Positions 9,997 to 21,175 of a stretch of DNA of 64,000 nt are shown one piece after another (positions within the stretch are counted from its first letter, which is position 1; every line of letters begins with the position of its first letter). The stretch comes from Tritrichomonas musculus. Its lineage: Eukaryota; Parabasalia; Tritrichomonadida; Tritrichomonadidae. The notes under the pieces were generated by a model. That model had not been told where the DNA came from. It worked only from the letters and a program-made list of their open reading frames with translations, and searched no databases. A program made the translations under genes and the position numbers. The stretch covers positions 2,728,001 through 2,792,000 of the forward strand of contig JAPFFF010000009.1 in NCBI GenBank assembly GCA_039105265.1, in the 5' to 3' direction.

Positions 9997-11010
9997 TTAA
10001 AAAATATTGCACACAGGTGGGCCTTGCGAAATATCTTTATCTGTTTCAAAAACATGAACAGATTCATTTTCAGCTTCATCATCCCTAAAATCTATTGCTG
10101 AAATCTGTTTTACTTTTTTCTTTGATAGTTTATTCCAATCGTATTCAGGATCTTTATGACTTAGAGTGCTAATAGCCTCATCTATTAATTCATAAATTCT
10201 TTTATAATTTGGTTCATCATAATACCCTATGCCTTGTAAAAGGTTCCATATATCAACTAGTTGTGATGGGAGCCCTTTGCATAATTTTTCTGGTTTTAAG
10301 TTCCTTTTGATAATAAGTAATTTCTTCTTATCTTTGGTTTGTGGAAATGGGAGATCGCCTTTGAGAATTTCTATCAATGAATAAAACCAAGAAATAAGAT
10401 CATCACCTCTACTTTGCTCATGTCCTTCGTATACACTACATGATGCATAACGAGAAGTTCCTACAAATCCTATTTTTTCTCGAGGAGGAATAATCTCTCC
10501 AGTTGGTTTCTTAAAACGTCGGCTGAGTCCAAAGTCAATGAGAACAATGGGATATTGATGATTTGGTCTCAGTAAAAAGTTGCCCGGCTTTACATCACGA
10601 TGAATAATACCTCTATTATGAGATTCCTCTAAAGCTTTGAGCATATGAATACCAGATCTTAATGCAGTATATTTTGAAAATTTATCATGTGGCATTTGCC
10701 ATCTTGCAAAACTTAATGAAGAACCTAAAATTTCGTAAACAATCCATCTATATAATTCATTTTCACCAGAATCATAGCATTGAGGAAAATATGGTGATCC
10801 CTGAATTTGTGGCACAAATTTGATTTCTGGTTTAAGTCCTTGCTTATTGGGAACGATTTTTTCGACTTTCATTGCATATGGTTTATCATCTTCAATATCA
10901 TGAACTACAAAAATAAAACCATAACCACCTTGTCCAATCATTCTTTCGAAGCGATAATGAGAAAGAACAAAGCCTTTTTTAAATTCAGGTGGCTGCTTTT
11001 TTTCAGTCAT
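9997..11010 (-). CDS. Casein kinase 1-family protein kinase with C-terminal CaaX-like end
   Basis: A 337-residue CK1-family kinase that looks catalytically complete: glycine loop G-Q-G-G-Y-G at 26-31, Lys48 in A-M-K-V-E, H-R-D-V-K-P-G-N-F at 137-145, D-F-G at 159-161. The CK1 activation segment G-T-S-R-Y-A-S (184-190) replaces the APE motif, which identifies the family. The chain ends Cys-Asn-Ile-Phe, which has the form of a CaaX prenylation box; membrane anchoring is therefore possible, as yeast Yck1/2 are lipidated at their C-terminal cysteines. CK1 genes are greatly expanded in trichomonads (family knowledge). A second, larger CK1 gene is at 41541-43970. Confidence 0.93.
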   Translation of the reverse strand: MTEKKQPPEFKKGFVLSHYRFERMIGQGGYGFIFVVHDIEDDKPYAMKVEKIVPNKQGLKPEIKFVPQIQGSPYFPQCYDSGENELYRWIVYEILGSSLSFARWQMPHDKFSKYTALRSGIHMLKALEESHNRGIIHRDVKPGNFLLRPNHQYPIVLIDFGLSRRFKKPTGEIIPPREKIGFVGTSRYASCSVYEGHEQSRGDDLISWFYSLIEILKGDLPFPQTKDKKKLLIIKRNLKPEKLCKGLPSQLVDIWNLLQGIGYYDEPNYKRIYELIDEAISTLSHKDPEYDWNKLSKKKVKQISAIDFRDDEAENESVHVFETDKDISQGPPVCNIF

Positions 11011-11261
11011 TCTTTATATTTTATTATTATTATTAAAAAGTTTGCTCAATTTCTATTTTATCTTTTAAATTTCAAGAGACTTATAAAAATTAAATTGGCA
11101 TTTAGCCAAATTACCTTTGAAATCTGAGTGATGTTTGGTTCAAAATTTAAATAAGTAACGATTCGAAATTATAAATGTTAATTTTTCATTTATTATAATC
11201 AATTATTTTTCTTAATTTTAGCACATTAAAGAATTCTTTATTTTTTATTTTTCAATGTGAT

Positions 11262-12938
11262 TTAATGTGATGCCATTGCTCCCATTGGTGCCATTCCTGG
11301 TGTTGGAGTTGGTGCTGGTGCTCCACGTCCGCGTCCACGTCCTAAACCTGTGTCGAAAGTGTGTTCATGTTCTGGAATTGCTACTGTTTCATCTACTGAG
11401 AGAATGGTGCATGCTGCTTCTGTTGCTGCCTTAAGGGCATTTAACTTAACAACAAGTGGTTCCCATATATGATTCTTCATTGCGTCAATAGTTGAACCAT
11501 TTTCAATATCAACGCCAATCCATGTTCCATCTGGCTTTGTATGTGCTGTCCTAATTTTATTGAGAATCTCAAATGAATCGTATCCTGCGTTGTTTGCAAG
11601 AGCACGTGGAATAGTTTCAAGTGCATCGGCATAAGCTTGAATGATAAGTTGGCTCTTTCCTTCCATTTTCATAGCTTGTTCTTTAAGATACTTGGAGAGT
11701 GTCATTTCAACTGCTCCAGCACCTCCAAGAACTTTGCCAGCTTTCTTTGCACGTCTAACAATCATAATTGCATCATGAATTGATCTCTGTGCTTCTTCAA
11801 GGAATTGTTTTGCGCCACCACGAAGAACGATTGTTGCAGCTTTTCCAGGGCAATCTGTGAAAACATTGATACGCTTTGAGCCAACTTGTCTTTCTTCGAA
11901 TTTCTTACATGTTCCAAGATTCTTGGGTTCAATTCCAGTTGTTGTAGATAAGATTTGACCACCAGTTGCCTTTGCTGTACGATTGATATCTGCTTCTGGA
12001 ACTCTACCGGCACAAAATACGCCATGATCAGCAAAGAATTGTGTAGCAATATCGCCAATTGGCTTTTTGCTGAGAACAATTTGTGCGCCGCAATCAACAC
12101 ATTCTTGGAGTTTGTTTTGAAGCATGTGCCATTCAGCATCAACGATGGCTTGGAATTTCTTTGGATCATCAACACGAACTTCTGAGTCAGAGCTTGCTCC
12201 TTGAAGTTCGAGTTCAACATTCAAAAGAAGAATCTTTGGATTTTCGAAATGTTTTGGTTGTTGATCAAAGCCTGCATAAAAGAAAGTTCTCTTGAAAGCA
12301 ACGCCTGGAACAAAGAATGAGTCTTGAATTCCTCCTCCTTTGATTAATTTGATACCGAGATCTTCAAGACGGAGATTATCATCTAGATTATCAACAGCAT
12401 CGACAATGATTTTAGCGAAGAATTCACGATAGTCACTAACAAGTTTTGAACGAAGAGTTGTTGCTGCACATTTTTCGAGAGTTTCACGTTCGTCTCCTTT
12501 GATGGATTCTGCGATTTCATTTAGTTTCTTGACAGATAAGTTGAGAGCTGTTCTAAAACATCTGCAAATAAATTGTGGATGAACATTATCTTCTAAGTAA
12601 TTTTTAACTGAGTCAAGTAAGGCGCAGCTAAGAACAACAACAGATGTAGTTCCATCACCAATTTCTTCATCTTGTGATTTTGCAACTTCGACAAGTAAAG
12701 ATGCTGCTGGATGAACAATATCAAGTTCATTCATAACAGTAGCACCATCATTTGTAACAATTGCGCGTTTGTCGCCGTTGTGAATTAATTTATCCATACC
12801 ACGTGGTCCAAGTGTTGAGGAAAGAATTTCACCGATTGCATGGCATGCATTGATGTTAGAAATAAGTTGTCCAAGTCCTTGTGATTTGTCAGTGCCTTCT
12901 CGAAGAAGAATGATTGGTGGTCGAAGATATTGCGTCAT
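11262..12938 (-). CDS. CCT7: Chaperonin CCT subunit eta (TCP-1 eta)
   Basis: A 558-residue group II chaperonin subunit. The N-terminal P-x-I-I-L-L-R-E-G-T-D-x-S-Q-G string is typical of the eta subunit. Nucleotide-site motifs are present: G-P-R-G-M-D-K at 44-50, N-D-G-A-T at 63-67 and G-D-G-T-T-S at 94-99, with G-G-A-G-A-V-E-M near residue 405. The tail is Gly/Arg then Pro/Thr/Met-rich. It forms one position of the eight-subunit cytosolic CCT ring that folds actin and tubulin. The start at 12936-12938 follows an AACGGTT box read on this strand about 20 bases upstream. Confidence 0.96.
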   Translation of the reverse strand: MTQYLRPPIILLREGTDKSQGLGQLISNINACHAIGEILSSTLGPRGMDKLIHNGDKRAIVTNDGATVMNELDIVHPAASLLVEVAKSQDEEIGDGTTSVVVLSCALLDSVKNYLEDNVHPQFICRCFRTALNLSVKKLNEIAESIKGDERETLEKCAATTLRSKLVSDYREFFAKIIVDAVDNLDDNLRLEDLGIKLIKGGGIQDSFFVPGVAFKRTFFYAGFDQQPKHFENPKILLLNVELELQGASSDSEVRVDDPKKFQAIVDAEWHMLQNKLQECVDCGAQIVLSKKPIGDIATQFFADHGVFCAGRVPEADINRTAKATGGQILSTTTGIEPKNLGTCKKFEERQVGSKRINVFTDCPGKAATIVLRGGAKQFLEEAQRSIHDAIMIVRRAKKAGKVLGGAGAVEMTLSKYLKEQAMKMEGKSQLIIQAYADALETIPRALANNAGYDSFEILNKIRTAHTKPDGTWIGVDIENGSTIDAMKNHIWEPLVVKLNALKAATEAACTILSVDETVAIPEHEHTFDTGLGRGRGRGAPAPTPTPGMAPMGAMASH

Positions 12939-12955
12939 TTAAGAGTAGCCAAACG

Positions 12956-12962
12956 AACCGTT
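12956..12962 (-). promoter_or_regulatory. AACGGTT box upstream of CCT-eta
   Basis: Read on the minus strand this is AACGGTT, 18 bases before the CCT-eta ATG. A further AACGGT on the plus strand at 13040-13045 faces away from the gene. The role is inferred from similarity to the Trichomonas AACGG core element. Confidence 0.5.
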
Positions 12963-14505
12963 TTTCAATTTTCAAACAAAGTTTTTCAACATTTTTGCCG
13001 TTTAAAAATTAAAAAATATAAAACGTAAAGCCTTTTTTAAACGGTCACTGGCCAACCAAATATAAAATGCATAAAAATATCTCCAAATTGTTCAAAAAAA
13101 CTTTCCATAAGCATATGCATTTTTGAAGAAAATTATATATATTTCCTTTTTCTAATAATTATTTTGTAATTTTATATGTTTGCATTTCTATCAAATTAAT
13201 TTGACTAGAAAAAATATGCCTCTAAATATTTTTACTGATTCAAATCCAATTCCATATCAAAAAGAAAAACTATTCTTGGTTTTATCCTTACAAGATTATT
13301 ATTAAAATAAATAAGATTTTCAATAGCTTTTAAAAGTGTATAATTTTTGTAGAATGCATTTAAAATATATGGCTTTGATCAATGTCATGTTTCAGAGATG
13401 GATTTATTTCTAATAAATGTCCAAATTTTGAGTTTTCTTTTTGGAAAACTACATTTCTAAGCACCTTCTGAAAAATATATATCATGTTTATCAGAACTTG
13501 AATGTTTAATTCTACAAATTGATAGATTACTTCCAATAATTCCAAAAAAAAAAAAAAAAAAAAAAAGAATTTAGCAGAATGAGGCAAATAAACTATTTCT
13601 TAAATAGCCATCTTGTATTATTATTATTATTTATCAACTATCTCTTGTAAGTTTTTTCTTTCAATACCCTCAAACATGATAGCTTGGAAATTATAGTATA
13701 TTTTTTTAAATATCCTAATATACTTTACTTCAACCAAACAAGTTTGCTATAATTATAGAGAAAATCAATTTAAAAGCTTTGTTTATTCAAGAAAGATAAT
13801 ATTCAAAATGAAATGACTGAAATAATAAGAAATCTGTTTTACATAAACAATTTTGCATTCAAACACTTAAGTTCTAAATCTCAAAAATCTTTTCGTTTTA
13901 GATTCTTTTCAGTATATATACTGCCAAAACAAAAAAATGCAAAACTGCTATTTTTATATAAAAATATATAGCATAGATAATGCAAAGAAATTCTACCAAA
14001 AAATGGTAAAAATAATCGAAAAAAACAAAAAACGATTTTTCGCGCCAAAAATTCTAACGAAAAAAAAAAACGCCGCTAAAAGTATAAAACAGTTTTTCTC
14101 TTTTGAATTAGGATGAAATGAATTATCGGTTTTAATTTTTAAAAATAATATATATATATATTAATATTATTTTATATTTGAATTATATGCATAAATAAAG
14201 GTTTTATTAAATAAAATTATTCAATTTTTTTTTTCTGGTTTGTCAAATTTTGAGCTAATAAAAGTTTTTCAGAAGTTATTTGACTCCTCTTTTTTCATAA
14301 ACTTTCAATTCTTTAAATATAATCTATCAAAAAGTTATTGTTACGCAAGTTATTCAATTTATATTATTTGATTGATTGGTGGTGTAAAATGACATTTGGC
14401 TAAAATTCAGAATATTTTAAGTTTCCTTCTCAAATAAATTAGGCGCGATTCAATAATCAATAAGCATTGAATTTCAGTTTGAATTAAAGATTAAAATTAA
14501 GCAAA
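12963..14505. other. Intergenic region between divergent CCT-eta and Myb genes
   Basis: About 1.5 kb with no convincing gene. It holds an outward AACGGT at 13040-13045, a CAGTATATATACTG palindrome near 13910, a long A-run near 13545-13566, and TA-rich DNA. No tRNA-like boxes were seen. The length is compatible with two divergent promoters plus decayed sequence. Confidence 0.6.
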
Positions 14506-15897
14506 ATGATCTCGCCTTCATCACCCCTATTAGATATGGCAATGACATATATCAGTGAGTGCGAAAAAAAGATCCCTCAGGAGCAACTTCCAATGATCCG
14601 AGAGACCTTTGATCAATTCATATCTGGCCGAATCTCATATCCTGAATGCTCATCAAAATTAACTCCTATCATTGGCACAACCCAACCTATTGATAAGATT
14701 GATCAAATTCTTCGTACTCCTGAACAACCACTCGCAGCAATTCCTGTTAAACAAATCGATGTTTCTTTGAACCAAATGCGTGCAAAGACAAGACCTTGGA
14801 CTACATATGAAGACAGGAGATTACTTGCTGGATTGCACCGCTTTGGTTTTGAAGACTGGGCCTTAATTGCCCAATTTGTTGGAAACGGGCGTACAAAAGC
14901 GCAGTGCTCACAAAGATGGGCTCGTGGTCTTGACCCTAAAATTACTAAAGATCAATGGACAGAAGAACAAGATACAAAACTTCTAAAATTAATTGCAACT
15001 TATGGAGACAAAAGTTGGACAAAAATAGCTACTCACATGGGAAACAGATGCGATGTTCAGTGTCGTTATCGCTATCGTCAATTAAGTAAAGATGATGATT
15101 TTCAAGAAAAAATGAAGTTCATCTACGAAGAAGTCCGCAATAATGGTGACCCATTAAGCTCAGAAATGCCCAAGCAACCAAAATTACAACGTCAAAGGCA
15201 ACAAAAACGTCATCAGCAACCGCAAATCCCAGTTCAATATGGACAGAATATGATGTTTTATCCTCAAATTATGATGGCGCAAGGTTCAATGCCTACAATG
15301 CGTCCAGCCCCAATGCCAATGCCAATGGCTCCAATGGTTCCAATGGCCCCAGCAATGTCAATGGCAATGCCAATGGCGCCAATGCAAACCATCCATTCAT
15401 CTCCACAACCAATGCAAAATATTTATTTGCAACAGCCAATGCAACAAGTTCTTTTACCAACTTCATCAGGTAGATTTATGGGACCACAGATGGCTCAAGC
15501 ACCTTTAGCTGCTGTTCAAATTCCAGCAGGTATGCCAGCAATGAGCCCAGCAAGTGTTTTGCAGCCAGTTGCATCGTCTTCAACTACTCCAGCAGCCACA
15601 AATTCTGCTAAACCTCAATCTTCATCATTTTCAGCAGATTCTCAAGCACAAGGACAAAATCAGCAGCAAAAACAAGGACAGCATGTTCAAATTGATTCAG
15701 TAATTTCACAGCAGCCTTCAATGGCTCCTGGTAATTCAAATGGCGACAACAGCCAAATCAAACCACAGCCATCATTCCAATTCGATGTTGGTGGTGATAT
15801 ATCCTCACAAAACTCTATGGCAGATTGGCCAGCAATTAAAGGTTCTGCCTCAGGAACATTCGGATTAGCACCAAGCGATTCAAGATGGTATTTTTAA
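14506..15897 (+). CDS. Two-repeat Myb transcription factor
   Basis: A 463-residue protein. Two Myb repeats cover residues about 96-142 (W98, W118, W138) and 149-193 (W151, W171, with tyrosine at the third position in C-R-Y-R-Y-R-Q-L). The helical N-terminal segment (1-90) resembles the leader of other trichomonad Myb proteins. The C-terminal 270 residues are low complexity: Pro/Met repeats (P-M-P-M-A-P-M) and then Gln/Ser/Ala, a plausible activation region. Trichomonad Myb proteins of this layout bind MRE or AACGG-type promoter elements such as those seen near genes here; that this protein does so is inference. The ATG at 14506 is the first in frame. Confidence 0.93.
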   Translation: MISPSSPLLDMAMTYISECEKKIPQEQLPMIRETFDQFISGRISYPECSSKLTPIIGTTQPIDKIDQILRTPEQPLAAIPVKQIDVSLNQMRAKTRPWTTYEDRRLLAGLHRFGFEDWALIAQFVGNGRTKAQCSQRWARGLDPKITKDQWTEEQDTKLLKLIATYGDKSWTKIATHMGNRCDVQCRYRYRQLSKDDDFQEKMKFIYEEVRNNGDPLSSEMPKQPKLQRQRQQKRHQQPQIPVQYGQNMMFYPQIMMAQGSMPTMRPAPMPMPMAPMVPMAPAMSMAMPMAPMQTIHSSPQPMQNIYLQQPMQQVLLPTSSGRFMGPQMAQAPLAAVQIPAGMPAMSPASVLQPVASSSTTPAATNSAKPQSSSFSADSQAQGQNQQQKQGQHVQIDSVISQQPSMAPGNSNGDNSQIKPQPSFQFDVGGDISSQNSMADWPAIKGSASGTFGLAPSDSRWYF

Positions 15898-16519
15898 ATG
15901 CTTTATGATATCTTGTTTATTAAAAGATGCCAAGTCTCATTATAATACTTATTATTATTTTTTTCCATCAAAAGCTTCATTTATTAGATTGAATTTTTTA
16001 TGATGCTTCATGTTGTTTAATAAAAATGTCAAATTATACTTTATGATTAATAATAACGTATAAAACATAATAAAATCGCATATTTTTCTTATTTTACATG
16101 AAATATATATATTTGAGAGAAACCTATTGGTCGTAAAATTCTGAGAAATTGAGAAGATAAGATGATGTGTCAAATTAATATAATTCCGAAAATTCATTTA
16201 AAAAACAAGAGATAAAATATTTTGCATATTTAAAATATATTTATATTTTATATTTTATATTTTATAAAAATATTTATTTTTATAATGATTATCAATAAAA
16301 CCAAATAATTAGTTTTTGAGATATTTATTTTTTATATTGTAAATTTTCGATATAAAATTAACAGAATAAGAATTGAAAAAATTGAATTTTAAAAAATTTT
16401 ATATGATTGAAAAACTGATTTCTAATTTTTATAGTTTTCATTTGAATTATTTCAAATAATTATGAATTAAGCAATTTGATGAATTCTTTATATATAATTT
16501 AGTAAAATATAAATATATA
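15898..16519. other. Intergenic, nothing recognisable
   Basis: About 620 bases of TA-rich DNA after the Myb gene up to the first inverted-repeat element. No supported gene, RNA or repeat boundary. Confidence 0.5.
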
Positions 16520-18142
16520 GTAGAGTAGGTTTGGGACGAGAACGTCGGTTTGGAAAGGAGAACACTTAACTTTTTTTAAAATAAAAAAATATAAATTGAA
16601 TTAAAAATAATCGTTTTCATATTTATTTTCGCTTATTTCTTCATGAATAAACATTTTTAGATCATCATACTTTATAAATATTATTTATATTTAATATTAT
16701 ATTCATATAAATAGTTAATTCAAAAATAGCACAAAATATGTTAATTATATCTGATATTGAAAATAAATTATATGCTCATGACATCAACATATTTAGAAAG
16801 AATTCAAATCATATTTTACAATAATTTATTTATAATTGAATTTGGTTGATGATATTTGCAAATATTTGATTTATTTATATAAATTTAGCATTTTCTTTGT
16901 AATAAATGAATAAAATCTTTTTAAAAAAGGAAAATAACATTATGTTCATTCATAATAAAATAATAATAATAATAACTATTGTATTTGAGCCAAACATAAT
17001 AGTATAAAATTATATCAAATTTTAGGTTATAATTTGGTATAAAAGTATTGACGTTGTTCTTCTATTTCTGTTGATATTAGTTAATCAGAACGCGAATATC
17101 ACATTTAGAGTGATCTATTATTATTACCGCTATAGTTTATTTTTTGATTCATTCAAAAATGAGATTTTTAAAAGTCTTTTTTTGTTTTTATAAGTTGAAA
17201 ATATTGGAAAAATCAATTTTTTTCTTTAACAAAACTTGATGAAAGTTAAATAAATAAAATAAAATTATTAGTTTTTTGTAATATTTATGGTTAATAAATT
17301 AAACTGATATCTATTGCATATTTTATTCAAATGTTCAATGATTGGAAAAATGTTTTCATGAACTGATTTTGAATGATAAAAGTCTTCATTTATGCTACAT
17401 AATAGTTGCTCATTGTTATAACGATTTAGTTTCATGTTCATTCAAGGATTGGTGCTGAAAAATTTGAAATATCATTTTTTTTGAAAGGCTCTTTTTCATT
17501 AAAACGAATGCAAAAGAGATCAAACCAATTTTGATTCATCATCAATATTTGACAATATATCAATATTTTAATATAATTTCCAAATAATCTTATTATTCTT
17601 GATTTTAACACCACTTTTTTAAAATCCCGCCAAAAATATAAAATATTCGAAAAAACACAGCCAAACAAAAAATTAATAATCTTAATGCAGTATTATTTTC
17701 TACATTTTGTTTCTTATATGACAAAACAAAATAAAGGTTAAGAATTTGATATTCGTCAAGAAATCGATGATTTTGAAATCATTATAAAAGCACGAATAAA
17801 ATTACATTGAGTAGTAATGAATTAATTATAATTAAAATATATCAATATACATCATGTAATGAATTTATTACTATGTTTTTTTTTTTTATGAATTTGTATT
17901 TTTCAACATCAGATATAATTAACATATTTGAGCTATTTTTGAATAAACTATTTATATGAATATAATATTAAATATAAATAATATTTATAAAGTATAATGA
18001 TCTAAAAATGTTTATTCATGAAGAAATAAGCGAAAATAAATATGAAGACGATTATTTTTAATTCAATTTATAAAATTTTATTTTTAAAAAAGTTAAGTGT
18101 TCTCCTTTCCAAACCGACGTTCTCGTTTCAAACCGACTCTAC
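16520..18142. mobile_element. TA-flanked element with about 240-bp terminal inverted repeats
   Basis: The left end GTAGAGT...GTCGGTTTGGAAAGGAG is mirrored at the right end. The two arms stay alignable inward for about 240 bases (16520-16765 against 17900-18142) with scattered differences. Each end abuts a TA dinucleotide (16518-16519 and 18143-18144), the signature target of Tc1/mariner-type elements. The 1.1 kb between the arms has no convincing transposase, so the copy is non-autonomous. Superfamily is inferred from the TA site only. Confidence 0.75.
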
Positions 18143-18542
18143 TATATAATAATGTTAATGTTAGAAATTCCATTAAAAATAACTTTTTTAACTCTATATT
18201 TATATATAGAAATATTCATAATTTTTTATGATATGTTTGATCTTGTAATTCCATTAAATTCAAATAGCAAATAAAAATCAGTAAGTAATTTTTAATATTC
18301 CTTAGTAAATATATTAAGAATACTATAAATGGTGGTTAATAGATTATGTATTATGTACTACTTCTTTTATTACCCCCTTCCCCCACTAATTGGCAAACTT
18401 TTTGTACGTTGAAAAATTCAATTGAAGTTAAGATGATAGAAAATTTATATGATAACCATTTTTAGAATCAAATCTTTCATTGTTTTTCTATTTTGAAAAC
18501 CTTTTTTCCAAAAAATTATGAATTATACATGCTGTAATTACA

Positions 18543-18552
18543 TTATATAATG
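18543..18552. repeat. Left 10-bp direct repeat (candidate target duplication)
   Basis: TTATATAATG here and again at 19650-19659 directly flanks the inverted ends of the 18553-19649 element. Confidence 0.65.
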
Positions 18553-19649
18553 AAAGGTCATGACACGAACAAACTTTTTGAGAAGGTGGGATGTGGTTAT
18601 CAAAAAGTTGGGAAATAAATGCTTATATCTCGTTAAAAAATTGGATATATCATAAATCTTAATACCAATAAAATATTTATAGGTATTATAATACAATAAA
18701 ATAATATAAACATGAAATATTTGTTTTTTCCATTTTTTAAAAGGCCTAAAAAAATCTAATATCCCACTTCTAATAACAATATTTATTTAATATTAATGGG
18801 CAGAAAAAAAATACACTTGATAAAAAATTAAAATCCTATATTGTTTTTTAAAATATTCAAATATATAATTGGTTATAAAAGCTTTTTTATTGACATAATA
18901 TTGCATATTTGGATTCACAAAAAGTTAAACTTTTTCAAACAATTATAATATTAAAAATATTTCATGAGAGAATACCGAATACTTGACGAAATGATTTCTC
19001 TTTCAAAAATTCAACCAAAACTTAGGAATTACTCAAAAATAATTTATACAAAGAATTGGAAGATTTTTCACAAACATTTATAACCAAATATTTCAGGATT
19101 TTAAAAAGAAAAATATATCTAAAAATGTAAATAATTTCTTCGAATTTCTTGAAAAAAAGAATTTAAAAATTCCCAAAGAGTCCAACTTTATTTGTAAAAG
19201 CTCAGATATATATGTCAATCCTGCCACGGTACCTAACATTCAAAATAGATACAAAGAAAAGATTACGAAGCAATGTCCATGGTCATTGAAAGATATTAAT
19301 TTGCTTAAGAAGCTCATGAATGATATTGGTCCAAATTGTACAAAATTATCTTCATATTTTGAAAAAAGATCCATAAAATCAATTTACAATAAAGCATCTA
19401 AGTTGTATAAAGCAAGAGAGATATTGAAAAAACCATTCCTTAATTAAATCATTAAACAATTAATCTAAAAAATAAATTTTTTAGTCATATAAACTTTTTC
19501 TATTGAAAATATTTTTTTTAATTCAATTTTTTTACTATCTTTTTTTTTTTCTATCAATTATTTTACGATCATTTTTTTTTTTTTCTTTTCATTTTTTTCA
19601 CTCAAAAAATTCAAATAAAACGATCAATTTTTGAATCGTGTCATGACCT
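18553..19649. mobile_element. MULE-like element nested in the larger element
   Basis: Inverted ends sharing AGGTCATGACACGA, immediately bordered by a perfect 10-bp direct repeat TTATATAATG at 18543-18552 and 19650-19659. A 9-10 bp target duplication is typical of Mutator-like elements; the superfamily is inferred from that length. The element is 1097 bp and carries a frameshifted gene with a SANT/Myb-like domain. It is inserted in the 18370-21175 element, so it is the younger of the two. Confidence 0.72.
18964..19447 (+). pseudogene. Frameshifted gene with SANT/Myb-like domain
   Basis: An ATG at 18964 directly after a TTTCATG context opens a frame that stops at 19081-19083. A second frame, open from 19043 to a TAA at 19445-19447, continues the same kind of Lys/Asn-rich helical protein, so a one-base indel within 19043-19080 explains the break. 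The C-terminal part has a W-S-L-K-D...L-L-K-K-L...G...R-S...I-Y-N-K-A pattern, as in SANT/Myb-like DNA-binding domains. Intact length would be about 160 residues. It lies wholly inside the MULE-like element, so it may be a cargo or accessory gene of it. No intron motif accounts for the frame change. Confidence 0.6.
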
Positions 19650-19659
19650 TTATATAATG
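19650..19659. repeat. Right 10-bp direct repeat (candidate target duplication)
   Basis: TTATATAATG, identical to 18543-18552. Confidence 0.65.
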
Positions 19660-21175
19660 CTATTTTAAACTTAAAATCCATTAATTATTGTTTTATTTTT
19701 ACACTTTAATTTTGAATAAAATACAATAGATAAGCAATACAAAAAAAATTGAATGCTTTATGACTATTTTTTGAATACTTTATTAGTTATCCACTTCATT
19801 CTTTCACTATAGTAATTTCGCTGACTCAATTTCGGAGTTTTTTAACCCTAATTTCAGCTCAATAACAATATATACTTAATCGGATGACCTGCTCGTAATT
19901 ATTTTTTTCACTTTTCCAATGCTCTACCGATATTTTTAAATTATTTTCAATTTTCAAAAAATAAGGAAAAGAGGATCAAAAAACATTTTTAAAACAAATC
20001 ACAGCGATTAGAAGTTTATTTTGCAAGTTACTTTTTTTTTCATTTAGCGTTTATTTCTGATTCAAATCAATTCTCTCTCTTTTTACTTTTATTCAAATAA
20101 ATACATGCTTCAACTAAAAACCTTCTTCTTACTAGCTATATTTTTTTCTTTTTTATTTTCGAAAATTTCAAAGATCCGAATTTTTTTTTTTTTTTTGCAT
20201 TTGTTTTGTTTATAATATTATAATATTCAAATGTTTAAAAAAATATGTTTTATTTAGTTCATTTTTTAATTTTTGGATTATTCAATTTATCCGAAATAGC
20301 AGTTCACTTTTCGGATCCTTTGAATATATAAATCGCAAATAAACACAGATTAATGATCAATAATTTCTTTTTCGCTACTTTTTGCTCCAATTTTCAACAT
20401 GTTCAATTAATTATTTTTTTTCTTAATATTTTCAAGTTCAGTTTTTCAAAAAAACAGTATATTTTATGCATATTATTATATATTAAAGCTTGTTTGTAAT
20501 TAATATCATTGATTTACGAATTTTTAACAAAAAAATCTACAAATATTAATTTTTATCGATCACCAAAAATTAACTTTTTTATAATTTAAAAGAAATTGAA
20601 ATCTACATATATTCGCATTTAATTAATCGTATGTATTTTTCTCATAAACTTATTAGTTCAATTGAAATTTTCGAAATAAGATCATATTATCAGTTCGAAA
20701 TCTGGAATCTCATTTTTTAACTATAATAAATCAACTTATAATCAATAGGTAATTTAGATTGTCCTAAAAGTTTGATGAAATAGTTTAATTCTAAACTGAT
20801 ATAGCCAAATTATTATATAGGGAAAAAGTATATTTTTTAAATAAATCGCCGTAACTTGTTACGCATTTGGATGGCTTTAATTTCCTATTTCTATAAATTC
20901 CCAAAAGTATCATCATGTTGATATTATTAAATAAATAATATTTTTATCTTTAAATTTTTTATTGATATTTTTATTATAGTATATATACAAAAAGAAAAAT
21001 GTATATTTTTGGTTTAATCATATTTTCATTAATAAATTATTGAAATATTTTAAAAAATAATTTTTAAAAATTTTAATCATTCAATTTTTGCTCTCAATTT
21101 GATTCAATTTTTTTTAACGTATATGAAATAAAAAAACGTACAAAAAGTTTGCCAATTAGAGGGGGAGAGGGGTAA

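Larger units (their letters stand above)
18370..21175. mobile_element. Inverted-repeat element with C/G-rich ends, containing a nested element
   Basis: The ends are inverted copies of about 40 bases: TTACCCCC..., then CTAATTGGCAAACTTTTTG and TACGTT, found at 18370-18410 and inverted at 21135-21175 with few differences. The C-runs are conspicuous in this AT-rich setting. A second element (18553-19649) sits inside the left half. The remaining interior (19660-21130) shows only AT-rich DNA. No clean target duplication was found. Confidence 0.7.

Noticed and set aside
13360-13587. 75-codon minus-strand frame starting in a poly-Phe run
   Set aside because: The Phe run is a poly-A tract read backwards; composition is random-like and no motif is seen.
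17438-17668. 76-codon minus-strand frame inside the TA-flanked element
   Set aside because: Too short, with no transposase motif (no DDE region or helix-turn-helix).
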